Source of the DNA: Providencia sneebia DSM 19967
GTDB lineage: Bacteria; Pseudomonadota; Gammaproteobacteria; Enterobacterales; Enterobacteriaceae
Length of the DNA stretch: 64,000 nucleotides
Assembly (NCBI RefSeq): GCF_000314895.2
Contig: NZ_CM001773.1
Span: 1,145,684 to 1,209,683 of the forward strand
Reading direction: 5' to 3'
Under the pieces are notes generated by a model. That model saw only the letters and a program-made list of their open reading frames with translations, was not told where the DNA came from and did no database searches. The translations under genes and the position numbers were made by a program. Of this stretch, positions 7,653-19,482 are shown in pieces (the first letter of the stretch is position 1; each line of letters opens with the position of its first letter).

Positions 7653-10600
7653 TCAATTAGATATATTAAAAGAGTTGATTGCTCATTTGATAGAGAATGA
7701 ACCACTTTCTCACCCGTTCGAAAAAGAAATCATTCTAGTACAAAGTCCCGGAATGTCTCAGTGGCTACAAATTGAATTAGCTAAACGTTTTGGCATTGCT
7801 GCTAATATTTATTACCCGCTTCCTGCTACTTTTATTTGGGATATGTTTCGCCGTGTTCTACCTAATATTCCAAAAGAGAGTGCATTTACTAAGCAAGCCA
7901 TGTCTTGGAAGTTGATGAAAATTCTTCCTGAAGTGATTCATGAAGAAGAATTTGCACCTTTACGTCACTACCTCCAGCAAGACCTAGATAAACGAAAACT
8001 GCATCAATTATCGGGGCGAATTGCAGATTTATTTGACCAATATTTAGTCTATCGGCCTCAATGGATTGAAAAATGGCAACAAAACGATCTTGTCGATGAT
8101 CTCAGTATTAATCAACTATGGCAAAAAAGGTTATGGCTAAAGTTGGTTGAATATACAGAAGAACTAGAACAATCTCCGTGGCATCGTGCAAATCTTTACC
8201 AAAGTTTTATTGATACACTAGCGACTAGTACGGATTTAAAAAAAATCCTCCCTAAACGGATTTTTATCTGCGGCATTTCATCATTTCCACCCGTTTACTT
8301 ACAAGCTTTACATGCAATAGCTGAACATACAGATATCCATCTTATGTTTACTAACCCGTGCCGTTATTATTGGGGGGATATTCACAGCCACTCCTTTTTA
8401 GCAAAATTACAAAAACGTAAGTTACATCATTATATTGATAAACATGAAATATCGCGTTTTAAGTTAGAAGAGCATGCAAAGCAATTATTTAATGATGATG
8501 GAGAGCAAGATGTTGCCAACCCGCTTTTAGCATCATGGGGTAAGTTAGGAAGAGATAGCCTGTACTTTATTTCTCAAATAGAAAATGCGAATGAAATTTC
8601 GGCTTTTGTTGATACAGATAGAAAGAGCTTATTGCAAAATTTACAGCAAGATATTTTAGATCTTGAAAATCATGCACAATTAGGTGAAACACTAGAGGAT
8701 TTTAATAGTAGTTTAGGTAAGCGATCTTTAGACATTATAGATGAATCTGTCTCTTTTCATTCTTGCCATAGCCCACAACGGGAAGTGGAAGTATTGCAAG
8801 ATAAACTACTGACTTTATTTGAACAAGATCCTACCTTGACGCCACGAGATGTGATCGTCATGGTTTCAGATATAGATAGCTATACCCCATTTATTCAAGC
8901 TGTCTTTGGTAATACAACTTCCTCGCGCTACATTCCTTTTTCTATATCGGATAGAAAAGCCTTACAAGCACACCCTATATTACAATCATTTATATTACTA
9001 CTTGATTTACCCCAAAGCCGTTTCTCAACTGAGCAAGTGCTTACATTACTTGAAGTATCTGCATTTGCAGCCCGTTTTGATATTGATGAAGGCGAGCTAA
9101 ATTTATTGCGTAAATGGGTACATGAGTCAGGAATTCGCTGGGGATTAGATGATGATAATGTTCGTTCTTTATCATTGCCTGTGATAGGCCAAAATACATG
9201 GGAGTTTGGTTTAAGCCGCATGTTACTCGGGTATGCAATGGACAGCCGATACGGGCCTTGGCATGATGTGTTGCCTTATGACGAGTGTAGTGGTCTTGCT
9301 GCTCAACTTGCAGGTAAGCTTGCGCTATTAGTGAATACATTGAGGGAGTGGAGAACGCTATTAGCATCAGAACGCACATTAAATGATTGGAAAGGTATTA
9401 GCCAAGAATTAATTGAGAGTTTCTTTAAAGTAGATACTGATACCCAGTTAGTACTTACTTTAGTTTCAGATAAATGGCATCAAATTATTGATAATGCAAT
9501 TAATTCAGGTTATTACGAAGAGGTGCCATTACGTTTGATCCGTGATGAGCTAGCGGTTTGTTTTGATGATGAAAAAATAAGCCAGCGCTTTTTAGCAGGA
9601 GCAGTTAACTTCTGTACTTTGATGCCGATGCGTTCAGTTCCTTTTAAAGTGATCTGTTTACTTGGCATGAATGATGGAATTTATCCTCGTACTATCCCAC
9701 CGTTAGGTTTTGACTTAATGGCCGAAAAAGTAATGAGGGGCGATAGAAAGCGTCGAGATGATGATCGTTATTTATTTTTAGAAGCCCTAAACTCGGCAGA
9801 TCAGCAACTCTATATCAGCTATGTTGGGTTATCTATTCAAGATAACCAACCTTGTAATCCATCAGTATTAGTTACAGAGCTTTTAGATTACATTTGTCAG
9901 AGCTTTTGTTTACAGGGTGATGAGGATCTTGATATTGATGAAAGTGCTTTACGCGTAAGACAGCACCTTATTACTCAGCATAATCGGGTTCCTTTTGCTA
10001 AAGAGAATTTTATTCAGGGTTCACCTCACCAAAGTTTTGCAGATGAATGGTTACCTGCGGCAAATACAACTTTTCAAGAAAATCCTCCTTTTATTTCCAA
10101 GCTTGCTTTGCGCGATCAGGTGACAGAAATAACACTTGAACAACTTTTGCGCTTTTATCGGCATCCAATCAGAGCTTTTTTCCAACAACGATTAAAAGTG
10201 CATTTTTCAATTGAAGAGACAGAGTTACCAGAAGATGAACCTTTTCAGTTAGATAGGTTACAACGCTATAAAATGAATGAGCAGGTTTTATCTCTGCTAG
10301 TTAATGATGAACAACCAACACATTTACATCAAGCGTTGAAAGCCGCGGGACAACTACCTGCTAAACAATTTGGTCAATTGCTTTGGGAACAGCAAGTTAA
10401 TGAAATGGTACCACTTGCTGAGAAAATTAAAGAACGTCTGGAACCGACTTTTAACCATATCATTGATACTGAAATAAATGGTATTAAGATAACGGGTGTA
10501 TTGAAAAATATTCATCAGACAGGAATATTGCGTTATCGACCTGCATATCTAACAGCAAATGATGGCATTCAACTGTGGATTGAACATTTACTGTTTAGTT

Positions 10601-11004
10601 TATCTATTGGTGAAGGTGAGAGTATTACACTGGGCAGAGATAATAGTATTTGGGCATTTTCTAGTGTAAAACCAGATAAAGCCTATGATTATCTTGAGCA
10701 GTTAATTCAAGGTTATTGTGAAGGACAAAATTCACCTTTGTTATTGTTGAATCAAAGCTGTTGGAACTGGCTATCCGCTTGTTTTGATAAAAAATCTAAG
10801 CAGTACGATTTTACCTCTGAAGAGGTTCAGCAAAAAGCGTTGTCAACTTTGTTACAGAGTTTGCAAGGCTCAGCAATGAAACGAGGTGATATGGAAGATG
10901 ATTATGTTTTACGTGCATGCAGGCAAATTGATCAACAACTGATTCAATCGCTTCAAGAAAATAGCCATCGTTATCTTCAACCAATGACAGAGTATTTAAA
11001 ATAA
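7630..11004 (+). CDS. recC: Exodeoxyribonuclease V subunit gamma RecC
   Basis: RecC is the subunit of the RecBCD helicase-nuclease that splits the DNA strands and recognises Chi. The 1124-residue length matches the E. coli protein. The N-terminus (MFQVYHSNQLDILKELI) and the block SPGMSQWLQIELAKRFGI are characteristic. Its inactive helicase-like and nuclease-like domains carry conserved blocks such as VICLLGMNDGIYPR and RRDDDRYLFLEAL. It lies between the pseudopilin cluster and ptrA, as in E. coli. No disruption is seen here, unlike in recB downstream. Confidence 0.97.
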   Translation: MFQVYHSNQLDILKELIAHLIENEPLSHPFEKEIILVQSPGMSQWLQIELAKRFGIAANIYYPLPATFIWDMFRRVLPNIPKESAFTKQAMSWKLMKILPEVIHEEEFAPLRHYLQQDLDKRKLHQLSGRIADLFDQYLVYRPQWIEKWQQNDLVDDLSINQLWQKRLWLKLVEYTEELEQSPWHRANLYQSFIDTLATSTDLKKILPKRIFICGISSFPPVYLQALHAIAEHTDIHLMFTNPCRYYWGDIHSHSFLAKLQKRKLHHYIDKHEISRFKLEEHAKQLFNDDGEQDVANPLLASWGKLGRDSLYFISQIENANEISAFVDTDRKSLLQNLQQDILDLENHAQLGETLEDFNSSLGKRSLDIIDESVSFHSCHSPQREVEVLQDKLLTLFEQDPTLTPRDVIVMVSDIDSYTPFIQAVFGNTTSSRYIPFSISDRKALQAHPILQSFILLLDLPQSRFSTEQVLTLLEVSAFAARFDIDEGELNLLRKWVHESGIRWGLDDDNVRSLSLPVIGQNTWEFGLSRMLLGYAMDSRYGPWHDVLPYDECSGLAAQLAGKLALLVNTLREWRTLLASERTLNDWKGISQELIESFFKVDTDTQLVLTLVSDKWHQIIDNAINSGYYEEVPLRLIRDELAVCFDDEKISQRFLAGAVNFCTLMPMRSVPFKVICLLGMNDGIYPRTIPPLGFDLMAEKVMRGDRKRRDDDRYLFLEALNSADQQLYISYVGLSIQDNQPCNPSVLVTELLDYICQSFCLQGDEDLDIDESALRVRQHLITQHNRVPFAKENFIQGSPHQSFADEWLPAANTTFQENPPFISKLALRDQVTEITLEQLLRFYRHPIRAFFQQRLKVHFSIEETELPEDEPFQLDRLQRYKMNEQVLSLLVNDEQPTHLHQALKAAGQLPAKQFGQLLWEQQVNEMVPLAEKIKERLEPTFNHIIDTEINGIKITGVLKNIHQTGILRYRPAYLTANDGIQLWIEHLLFSLSIGEGESITLGRDNSIWAFSSVKPDKAYDYLEQLIQGYCEGQNSPLLLLNQSCWNWLSACFDKKSKQYDFTSEEVQQKALSTLLQSLQGSAMKRGDMEDDYVLRACRQIDQQLIQSLQENSHRYLQPMTEYLK

Positions 11005-11022
11005 ACAGGAGAGCATTGAAGG

Positions 11023-13920
11023 ATGCGACATTTATCCAAAAGTATCGCTCAGTTTTTCTTATTGTTCACTTTAATGATTTTGGGAAGTGCCGCCATTGCG
11101 CAGCCTCTTTGGCAAGTTTTACCAGAAACTATCAATAAAAGTGATAATGATCCAAGGCTTTATCAAGCGATAAAGTTAAATAATGGTATGACAGTTTTAT
11201 TGGTTTCAGATCCGAAAGCAACGAAGTCATTAGCTGCGGTTTCTATCCCAGTAGGCAGCCTTGAAAACCCAGACAGTCAGTTAGGGTTAGCACACTACTT
11301 AGAACATATGGTATTAATGGGGTCGAAAAAATACCCTGAACCAAGTAGTTTGTCTGAGTTTTTGCAAAAACATGGTGGTAGCCATAATGCGAGCACAGCA
11401 GCACATCGCACAGCCTATTATCTTGAAGTTGAAAATGGTGCTTTAGAAGCTGCAACAGATAGACTTGCTGATGCATTAGCGGAGCCTTTGCTTGATCCTA
11501 CTAATGCAGATAGAGAGCGTAATGCCGTAAATGCAGAGTTGACAATGGCTCGTTCTCGGGATGGCATGCGTATGTGGCAAGTACGTTCAGAAACTTTAAA
11601 CCCACAGCATCCAAACTCCCGTTTTTCTGGTGGTAATTTAGAAACATTAAAAGATAAGCCTAATAGTAAATTACAAAATGAGCTTATCGGCTTCTATAAA
11701 CAATATTATTCAGCAAATATCATGAATGGTGTTCTTTATGGTAATGAATCTATAGAAGCGTTGGCAAAAATTGCATCAGAAACGTTTGGTCGTATCCCTA
11801 ATTTAGATATAAAAGCGCCAGAAACAAATATTCCCGCAATCACTGATAATGAAAAAGGTATCATTATCCATTATGTGCCTGCTCAGCCACAAAAAGCGAT
11901 TCAGTTAGAGTTTAGTATTAAAAACAATATGGCTGATTTTCGCAGTAAAAGTGATGAATATATTGGTTATTTAATTGGAAATCGTAGCCCAGGAACACTT
12001 GCTGATTGGTTGATTTCTCAAGGGTTAGCGGAGGGAATTAGTGCATCTGCAATGCCAAATGCTGACCGTAATGATGGTACTTTTTCTATCTATATTACGT
12101 TGACAGATAAAGGCTTAAAAGAGCGCAATGAAATTATTGCTGCTGTTTTTAAATATATTGATCAAATAAAGCAAGATGGTGTCACTACAGGTTATTTTAA
12201 TGAGATCAAAAACGTATTAAATCTCTCTTTCCGCTACGGCTCAATCGTAAGAGATATGAATTACATTGAGTGGCTTTCTGACCAAATGATTAATGTCCCA
12301 GTAAATCATGTATTAGATTCAGGTTATATTGCTGATAAATATGATCCAGCGGCTATTAAGGCTCGGTTATCTGAGCTGACAGCGAAAAATGCAAGGGTTT
12401 GGTTCATCAGTGAAAAAGAGCCACATAACAAGAAAGCATATTTTGTAGATGCGCCTTATCAAGTCGATAAAATCACGGACAAGCAATATACAATGTGGGA
12501 TCAACTTGAATCTAAAATGGAATTCAAGCTGCCTGAGTTAAACCCGTATATTGCAAATAACTTATCATTGATTAAAGCGGATAAAGCTTATAAACACCCA
12601 GAAATGGTTTACCAAGATGGAAATACTCGTGTGTTATATATGCCGAGTCAATATTTCGCTGATGAACCAAAAGCAAGCATTAGCTTGGCTCTGAAAACAA
12701 AAGAAGGTGAGCAGGATGCTAAATCTCAGGTAACCGGTTCATTATTGCAATATATTGCTTCATTAAAAATGGATGAATTGCAATATCAAGCCTCTGTAGC
12801 TGGAATGTCTGTATCCGTTTCACAGGGTCTTGGTCTGAATTTTTATGCTAGCGGATATACTCAGCACTTACCTGAACTATTCTTGTCAATGACCAAGTTG
12901 TACTTAAGTTTTGAGCCAACTGAAAGAGAGCTTGAGCAAGCTAAATCTTGGTATAGAGAACAAATTAAAGTTGCAGATAACGCGAAAGCATATGAATTAG
13001 CTATGCAGCCATTTAATCGTGTTAAGAGCGTTCCTTACTTTGAACAAAAAGAGCAATTGGCATCACTAGATAGCATTTCTTTAAAAGACCTTACTGATTA
13101 TCGTGCAAAAATGGTTGAAAGTTCAGCATTACAAGCATTGATTATCGGTAACCTTACCAAGGCTCAGGGCATTAAGACAATTCAAGATGCTCGAGAATTA
13201 CTGAAAAGCAAAGGTACCAATTGGTGGCGTGGAGATGTTGTTACTGTTGATAAACCTTATTTAGCTGATTTTCATAAGCAAGGAAATAGTACAGATAATG
13301 CGCTTGCCGAAATCTTTGTTCCGGAAGGATATGGTCGTTTAGAAGGCGCAGTGTTGTCAGGTTTATTATCTAACATCATCCAACCTTGGTTCTATGATCA
13401 ACTTAGAACTCAAGAACAGCTTGGCTATGCTGTTTTCTCATTTAAAGCTGGTTTAGGTGAACAATGGGGAATTGGTTTCTTACTACAAAGTAATGCTAAA
13501 ACGCCTAGCTACCTAAATACGCGTTATCAAGAGTTTTATAGCACAGCATTTAAGAAGCTAAAGGAATTGCCAGAAAAGGATTTTGAGCAATATAGGCAAG
13601 CGATTATTACTGAAATGCAACAACCACCGCAAACATTCTATGATGAGGTGGGTCGTTTCTTCTCAGATTTTAGCCGTAATATTTTTACCTTTGATACACG
13701 AGAAAAAGTGTTAGCCATGTATTCAACAGTAACGAAACAGCAAGTGGTTGACTATTATGATAAAGCCGTTATGAAACGTCAGGGACTCGCATTTGCATCT
13801 CAAATAACAGGTCAAGGTGTGGACCAAAAAACGGGCTATGCAGTATTAAAGGACTGGATTATTTATCCAAATGCTTCTGAATTACAAAAAGTTTTACCCG
13901 TAAAGGAAGAGAGTGAGTGA
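11023..13920 (+). CDS. ptrA: Pitrilysin (protease III)
   Basis: A periplasmic zinc metalloprotease of the M16 (insulinase) family. The 965-residue protein has a signal peptide ending near SAAIA-Q. The inverted zinc motif HYLEH has its histidines at 91 and 95 and the catalytic glutamate at 94, and a downstream glutamate ligand lies in ERNAVNAEL. The second, inactive M16 half is present, including EQLGYAVFSF, so it is full length. It sits 18 bases after recC and 5 bases before recB, the conserved recC-ptrA-recB order. Co-transcription with recB is expected although the functions are unrelated. Confidence 0.97.
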   Translation: MRHLSKSIAQFFLLFTLMILGSAAIAQPLWQVLPETINKSDNDPRLYQAIKLNNGMTVLLVSDPKATKSLAAVSIPVGSLENPDSQLGLAHYLEHMVLMGSKKYPEPSSLSEFLQKHGGSHNASTAAHRTAYYLEVENGALEAATDRLADALAEPLLDPTNADRERNAVNAELTMARSRDGMRMWQVRSETLNPQHPNSRFSGGNLETLKDKPNSKLQNELIGFYKQYYSANIMNGVLYGNESIEALAKIASETFGRIPNLDIKAPETNIPAITDNEKGIIIHYVPAQPQKAIQLEFSIKNNMADFRSKSDEYIGYLIGNRSPGTLADWLISQGLAEGISASAMPNADRNDGTFSIYITLTDKGLKERNEIIAAVFKYIDQIKQDGVTTGYFNEIKNVLNLSFRYGSIVRDMNYIEWLSDQMINVPVNHVLDSGYIADKYDPAAIKARLSELTAKNARVWFISEKEPHNKKAYFVDAPYQVDKITDKQYTMWDQLESKMEFKLPELNPYIANNLSLIKADKAYKHPEMVYQDGNTRVLYMPSQYFADEPKASISLALKTKEGEQDAKSQVTGSLLQYIASLKMDELQYQASVAGMSVSVSQGLGLNFYASGYTQHLPELFLSMTKLYLSFEPTERELEQAKSWYREQIKVADNAKAYELAMQPFNRVKSVPYFEQKEQLASLDSISLKDLTDYRAKMVESSALQALIIGNLTKAQGIKTIQDARELLKSKGTNWWRGDVVTVDKPYLADFHKQGNSTDNALAEIFVPEGYGRLEGAVLSGLLSNIIQPWFYDQLRTQEQLGYAVFSFKAGLGEQWGIGFLLQSNAKTPSYLNTRYQEFYSTAFKKLKELPEKDFEQYRQAIITEMQQPPQTFYDEVGRFFSDFSRNIFTFDTREKVLAMYSTVTKQQVVDYYDKAVMKRQGLAFASQITGQGVDQKTGYAVLKDWIIYPNASELQKVLPVKEESE

Positions 13921-13925
13921 TTAAC

Positions 13926-16900
13926 ATGCAGAAGAGTTCTTTATCGTTAGATCCTTTTTCATTGCCTTTACATGGACAAAGGCTTATTGAAGCATCTGCC
14001 GGTACAGGTAAAACCTATACAATAGGGCTTCTCTATCTGCGTTTATTACTTGGGTTAGGGGGGAGAATGCTTTCTCCCGACCTTTGAGTGTTGAAGAAAT
14101 TCTCGTCGTGACATTCACAGAAGCGGCAACTAATGAATTGCGCGGGCGTATTCGCCTGCGTATTCATGAAATGCGTTTGGCATGTTTACGTAATGGAATT
14201 GGTTTAAAGGAAGGATCAGAATATCTCACGTTACTTGAGCAGATAAAAACACCAGAACAACGTGAGTTTGCGGCAAATTGGTTGTTGATTGCAGAGAGAC
14301 AAATGGATGAAGCTGCAATTTATACTATCCATGGTTTTTGCCAAAGGATGTTAGTCCAGAATGCTTTTGAATCGGGTGTATTATTTGAACAAACAATGAT
14401 CCAAGATGAACTACCAATTCAGAAGCAAGCTTGTGCAGATTTTTGGCGGCGACATTTTTATCCCATTGATTATTCAATGGCAAAAGTAGTTTCATCTCAT
14501 TGGAATGGTCCTGAAGCATTACTTTCAGATATTAAACCGTTTTTGCAAGGTGATATGCCGTATATCGTCAATGAGAATAAGGTGGATGAAACACTTGAGG
14601 AACGGCATAACCGATTAATTACATTGATAAAAAATGTAAAATCTTCATGGGCTGCTGGTAGTGCAGAATTTGCTAAATTGATTACAGATTCAGATGTTGA
14701 TAAGCGGAGCTATAGTTCTCGTTTCTTACCCAATTGGCTAGATAAAATGGCGAATTGGGCGCAAGAGGAAACTGTAGATTATCAATTACCTAAAGAAATT
14801 GAGCGCTTCTCACAAACTATTTTACATGATAAGTCTAAAAGTGGTTCTGGACCTGAGCATATTGCATTTGCACAGATAGATGAATTGCTTGCTGAATCAT
14901 TGACGATTAAAGACTTAATTATTCCCCTTGCAATCACAGAGATCAGAACATCCATAGCACATGAAAAGCATAGCCGTGGTGAAATGGGGTTTGATGATTT
15001 ACTGACTCGCTTAGATAAAGCATTGAAACATGAGGGTGGACAGTATTTAGCGGATGCTGTTAGCCAGCGTTTTCCGGTTGCCATGATTGATGAGTTTCAG
15101 GATACAGATCCACAGCAATATCGTATTTTTCAACGTATTTACCAAGGCAAAGCACATAGCGCCTTATTATTTATTGGCGATCCCAAACAAGCTATTTATG
15201 CTTTTCGTGGTGCGGATATATTTACTTATATTGAAGCTAAAAAACAAGTTAGTGCTCACTATACATTAGGAACTAATCACCGCTCTTCTGAGCAGATGGT
15301 TTCGGCAGTTAATCAAATCTTTAGTCATTGTAATAACCCTTTCATTTTTGAACAAATACCGTTTAATCCTGTCAATTTCTCCCAAAAAAATGCGGGTAAA
15401 TCATTACATCATGATGGGCAAGATATTAAAGCGTTAACTTTTTGGCAAATTGATGCTGAAGCGCTTTCTATAGCCGATTATGAACAAAATATGGCTGCAC
15501 AATGTGCTGCACAGGTTAGTGAGTGGTTACAAGGGGGATTACAAGGTAGTACTTTTTTTCAGCATATTGATGGAGAATGTTTACCTGTTTCCGCGTCTGA
15601 TATCACGGTTTTAGTAAGAAGTCGCCGAGAAGCAATATTAATACGTAATGCATTGAATCAGCTGAATATTCCTTCTGTATTCCAATCAAATAGAGAAAGC
15701 GTATTTGCAACTCAAGAAGCGCGTGACCTTCTATGGATATTACAAGCGGTATTATCACCCGAAAAAGAACGTGTTTTGCGAAGTGCATTAGCGGCTGGAA
15801 TTCTTGGATTAAGTGCAAAAGATATAGATGAGCTTAATTATAATGAAAGAGAATGGGAAAAATTAGTTGATGAATTTACTCGATATGCGGTGATTTGGCA
15901 TACTCGCGGCGTTCTCCCTATGCTACGAGTTTTGATGTCTAAAAGGCATATTGCAGAAAGCTTACTTTCTACAACTGAAGGTGAGCGCCGTTTGATGGAT
16001 GTCATGCATATTGGTGAATTACTTCAAGAAATGTCCCTTCAATTAGAAGGTGAACATACATTAGTTCGCTGGCTAACTCAGCAAATTGCTCATCCTGATC
16101 ATCAAGCTAATTCACAGCAAATGCGCCTAGAAAGCGATAAACACTTAGTTCAAATTAGCACAATTCATAAATCAAAAGGCCTTGAATATAAAATTGTTTG
16201 GTTGCCTTTTGCCTGTAATTTTTTACCGCAGTCAAAAGCGCTCTATCATGATAGGGATGATTATAAAACTCACTTAGATTTGGCAGATAATAAAGAAAAT
16301 ATTGAGCTAGCTGATGAGGAGCGTTTAGCGGAAGATTTACGATTATTATATGTTGCGCTAACTCGTGCTATTTACCATTGTAGTGTTGGCATTGCGCCTA
16401 TTATTAAAGGTAATCGTAAAAAAAGTGGTGAAACAGATATACATTTATCGGCTATTGGCTATTTAATTCAGCAAAGTCAGGCTGGAGATGTTGTACTCCT
16501 GAATGAAAACTTAGCCAAATTAAAAAGTACAGTGATTGATGTTTTGCCTGTTGAGCAGATAAATGCAAAACCATTATTACTTGATCAAAATAATGATGAA
16601 ACATTATCTGCTAAACAGTTTAATCGCTCATTAAACACTTATTGGCGGGTAACTAGTTATTCTGGTTTGAGCTATAGCAGTGGAGGGCATAATGAAATTG
16701 AACAAACTATCTCTTCTGAGCAATTAGCTAATTCATTGGCACCTAAAATGGATATTGAAGCCAGTACTGATGACTTATCACAAGAAATGGATGAATCGAC
16801 TTTCACACCTCATCAGTTTCCTAAAGGGGCGAATCCCGGAACATTTTTGCATAGTTTAATGGAGGAAATTGATTTTTCTAAAGATATTTCAATCGAATGG

Positions 16901-17533
16901 TTGATTGAAAAATTAGAAGGATCAGGCTTCGATGTAAAATGGGCACCGATGTTGCAACAGTGGTTGACGGCTATTCTTCAGGTTCCTTTGTCTGACGATG
17001 GTTTATGTTTGTCTGCTTTAGCGGAGCAAGACAAGCTTGATGAAATGCAATTTTACTTACCAATTGAACATTTATTAGAGGCAAACTCTTACGATCAACT
17101 TGCTCACCGTTATGATCCCCTTTCTGCTGTTTGCCCGCCACTTAATTTTGAAAAAGTGCAAGGGATCTTAAAGGGTTTTATTGATCTTACTTTCTTATGG
17201 AAAGGGAAATTCTATTTATTAGATTATAAATCTAATTATTTAGGTGAAGATGAGAATGGTTATACACAAGAAGCCATGTCAGAAGCCATGATTGATCACC
17301 GCTATGATCTACAATATCAGCTATATTCATTGGCATTGCATCGTTATCTTAAACAAAGATTGCCGAATTATCGTTATGGTGAACATTTTGGTGGTGTTTA
17401 TTACCTCTTTTTACGAGGGGTTAGTGATATAGAATCAAAAAATGGGATTTTTTTCTATCGTCCTGAAGAAGAATTTATTGAGGAGCTTGACCTGTTATTT
17501 CATGATCCGATAAAACAGGATAATCAATCATGA
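13926..17533 (+). pseudogene. recB: Exodeoxyribonuclease V subunit beta RecB, disrupted by a one-base frameshift in a G run
   Basis: RecB is the 3'-5' helicase and nuclease subunit of RecBCD. The reading frame opens at ATG 13926 and contains the Walker A motif EASAGTGKTYTIG, but stops at TGA after about 54 residues. The rest of RecB (LSVEEILVVTFTEAATNELRGR onward) continues intact in another frame to 17533. The break falls in six consecutive G at 14058-14063: seven would give LGLGGENAFSRPLSVEEI, the family sequence. A start at TTG 14084 would lack the ATPase P-loop. Later domains are intact: the DEFQDTDPQQ Walker B, TIHKSKGLEY, and the nuclease LLDYKSNYLG. It could be a real mutation, slippage, or a sequencing error. 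Confidence 0.9.
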
Positions 17534-19407
17534 TAAAAACACTGTTTAAAAAAGCGATAGAAAAACGTCTGCTTACTCCACTTGATGTGCAATTTGCTTA
17601 TCATATTATCAGGGATGAAAATCCAATATTACTTTTAGTTGCTGCATTTTTGAGTGCAGAAACCATGGCAGGGCATGTCTGTTTATCCATAACAGACATT
17701 ACTCCCGAACAACTTTTTTCAGGGCGTCATCCTGAATTAGCCATAGAATTTTGGCGTGCTATTGGTGATACTGATGCGGAAGCTATTTTTGAAACAATCA
17801 AAAATGCACCATCAGTTACGTTAGCTGGAGAAAATAAATTATCTCCATTTGTTTTATCGGGATCATTTTTATATTTCCAACGTTTATGGCAGTACGAACA
17901 AAATGTTTCTCAGTATTTTTCACATGCTGGCTCACTAAACCAGCATGCTCAAGATATTAAACTTACCTTAGATTCATTATTTTCACATGCAGATGATATA
18001 GATTGGCAAAAAGTTGCTGCTGCGGTTGCCGTTACAAGTAAAGTTTCTGTCATTTCAGGTGGACCAGGTACAGGGAAAACAACCACGGTAGCGCGAATTC
18101 TTGCCGCTTTAATCAAATTAGCTGTTGCGAATAACCAAACGATAAATATTGAATTAGCCGCTCCAACGGGTAAGGCAGCAGCACGCCTGACTGAATCTTT
18201 AGGCGCTGCTTTGGCTGGCTTATCACTCAATGCTGAAGAAAGCCGAATGTTACCAAACCAAGCGAAAACGCTTCACCGATTACTTGGTGCCCAGCCAGAA
18301 AGTCAGCATTTTCGTTATAATCGTGATAATAATCTGATATTAGATGTTTTAATTGTTGATGAAGCTTCAATGGTCGATTTGCCAATGATGAGCAAGTTGA
18401 TTGAAGCTTTACCTCCTGATGCAAGATTGATTTTTTTAGGTGATAAAGACCAATTAGCATCCGTTGAAGCTGGGGCTGTTCTCGGGGATATTTGCCAATT
18501 TGCCAATATGGGATATAGCTTACAGCGCGCCAACGAATTGACTCAGTTGACTGGCTATTCTCTTGATAATTTCACTTCTGAAAAAGGTCCATTGATCCGA
18601 AATAATTTATGTTTACTACGCAAAAGCTATCGTTTTTCATCTTCTTCAGGTATTGGTCAGCTTGCCTCTGCCGTTAATGAGGGTAATGCAAAACAAGTAG
18701 AAAAATTATTGAATAATGAGCTGAATGATGTAAATAGCTATTCTCAAGATACCGAAGATGATTATGCACAAATGCTGATAGCCGCAGCGGGTCATTATCA
18801 AGATTATTTATTAGCCGTAAAAGCAAATAGTTCAGCTGAGCAAGTACTACATAAGTTTAATCAATATCGTTTGTTATCAGCATTAAGAGATGGGCCTTAC
18901 GGCGTGATAGGATTAAATGAAAAATTAGAAAAGCTCCTTCAACGGCAAGGATTGATTCATCGCTCTTTTAATCAATCTAATAAGCATTATGCGGGTAGGC
19001 CGATTATGATCAGCCGTAATGATAGCCCTCTTGGATTATTTAATGGTGATATTGGCATTATTTTGCCCGATACCGATGGTGCATTGAGAGCCTATTTCCA
19101 ATTCCCTGATGGCACTATTAAAGGGATCCAGCCTAATCGTTTACCTTTACATGAAACTGCTTATGCGATGACAGTTCATAAATCACAAGGCTCGGAATTT
19201 ACGCATACGGCATTAGTATTACCAAAAGTATATTCACCAGTAATTACCCGAGAGTTGGTTTACACGGCGATAACCAGAGCAAAAAAAGAGCTTTCGTTAT
19301 ACTGTAGTCCTAAAATATTACGTCGAGCAATTGAAACGCCAACCCGGCGCCGTAGTGGACTTGCTATGCAGTTAATGGCAACGAACGCAGTTAATGGCAA
19401 GATATAG
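17530..19407 (+). CDS. recD: Exodeoxyribonuclease V subunit alpha RecD
   Basis: RecD is the fast 5'-3' helicase of RecBCD. The 625-residue protein, slightly longer than in E. coli (608), has Walker A GGPGTGKTTT at about residues 177-186 and Walker B LIVDEASMVD. It also has the GDKDQLASVEAGAVLGD block and C-terminal motif VI, AYAMTVHKSQGSEF followed by LVYTAITRAKKELSLY. Its ATG overlaps the recB stop as ATGA, so it is translationally coupled to recB. A recB frameshift could therefore also lower RecD synthesis. Confidence 0.97.
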   Translation: MIKTLFKKAIEKRLLTPLDVQFAYHIIRDENPILLLVAAFLSAETMAGHVCLSITDITPEQLFSGRHPELAIEFWRAIGDTDAEAIFETIKNAPSVTLAGENKLSPFVLSGSFLYFQRLWQYEQNVSQYFSHAGSLNQHAQDIKLTLDSLFSHADDIDWQKVAAAVAVTSKVSVISGGPGTGKTTTVARILAALIKLAVANNQTINIELAAPTGKAAARLTESLGAALAGLSLNAEESRMLPNQAKTLHRLLGAQPESQHFRYNRDNNLILDVLIVDEASMVDLPMMSKLIEALPPDARLIFLGDKDQLASVEAGAVLGDICQFANMGYSLQRANELTQLTGYSLDNFTSEKGPLIRNNLCLLRKSYRFSSSSGIGQLASAVNEGNAKQVEKLLNNELNDVNSYSQDTEDDYAQMLIAAAGHYQDYLLAVKANSSAEQVLHKFNQYRLLSALRDGPYGVIGLNEKLEKLLQRQGLIHRSFNQSNKHYAGRPIMISRNDSPLGLFNGDIGIILPDTDGALRAYFQFPDGTIKGIQPNRLPLHETAYAMTVHKSQGSEFTHTALVLPKVYSPVITRELVYTAITRAKKELSLYCSPKILRRAIETPTRRRSGLAMQLMATNAVNGKI

Positions 19408-19482
19408 TATAAATATTACGTAGTAAATTATAAATATATTGTTTATAACCAATGAGATAACTGAAAAGCAAAGGATAAAAAT

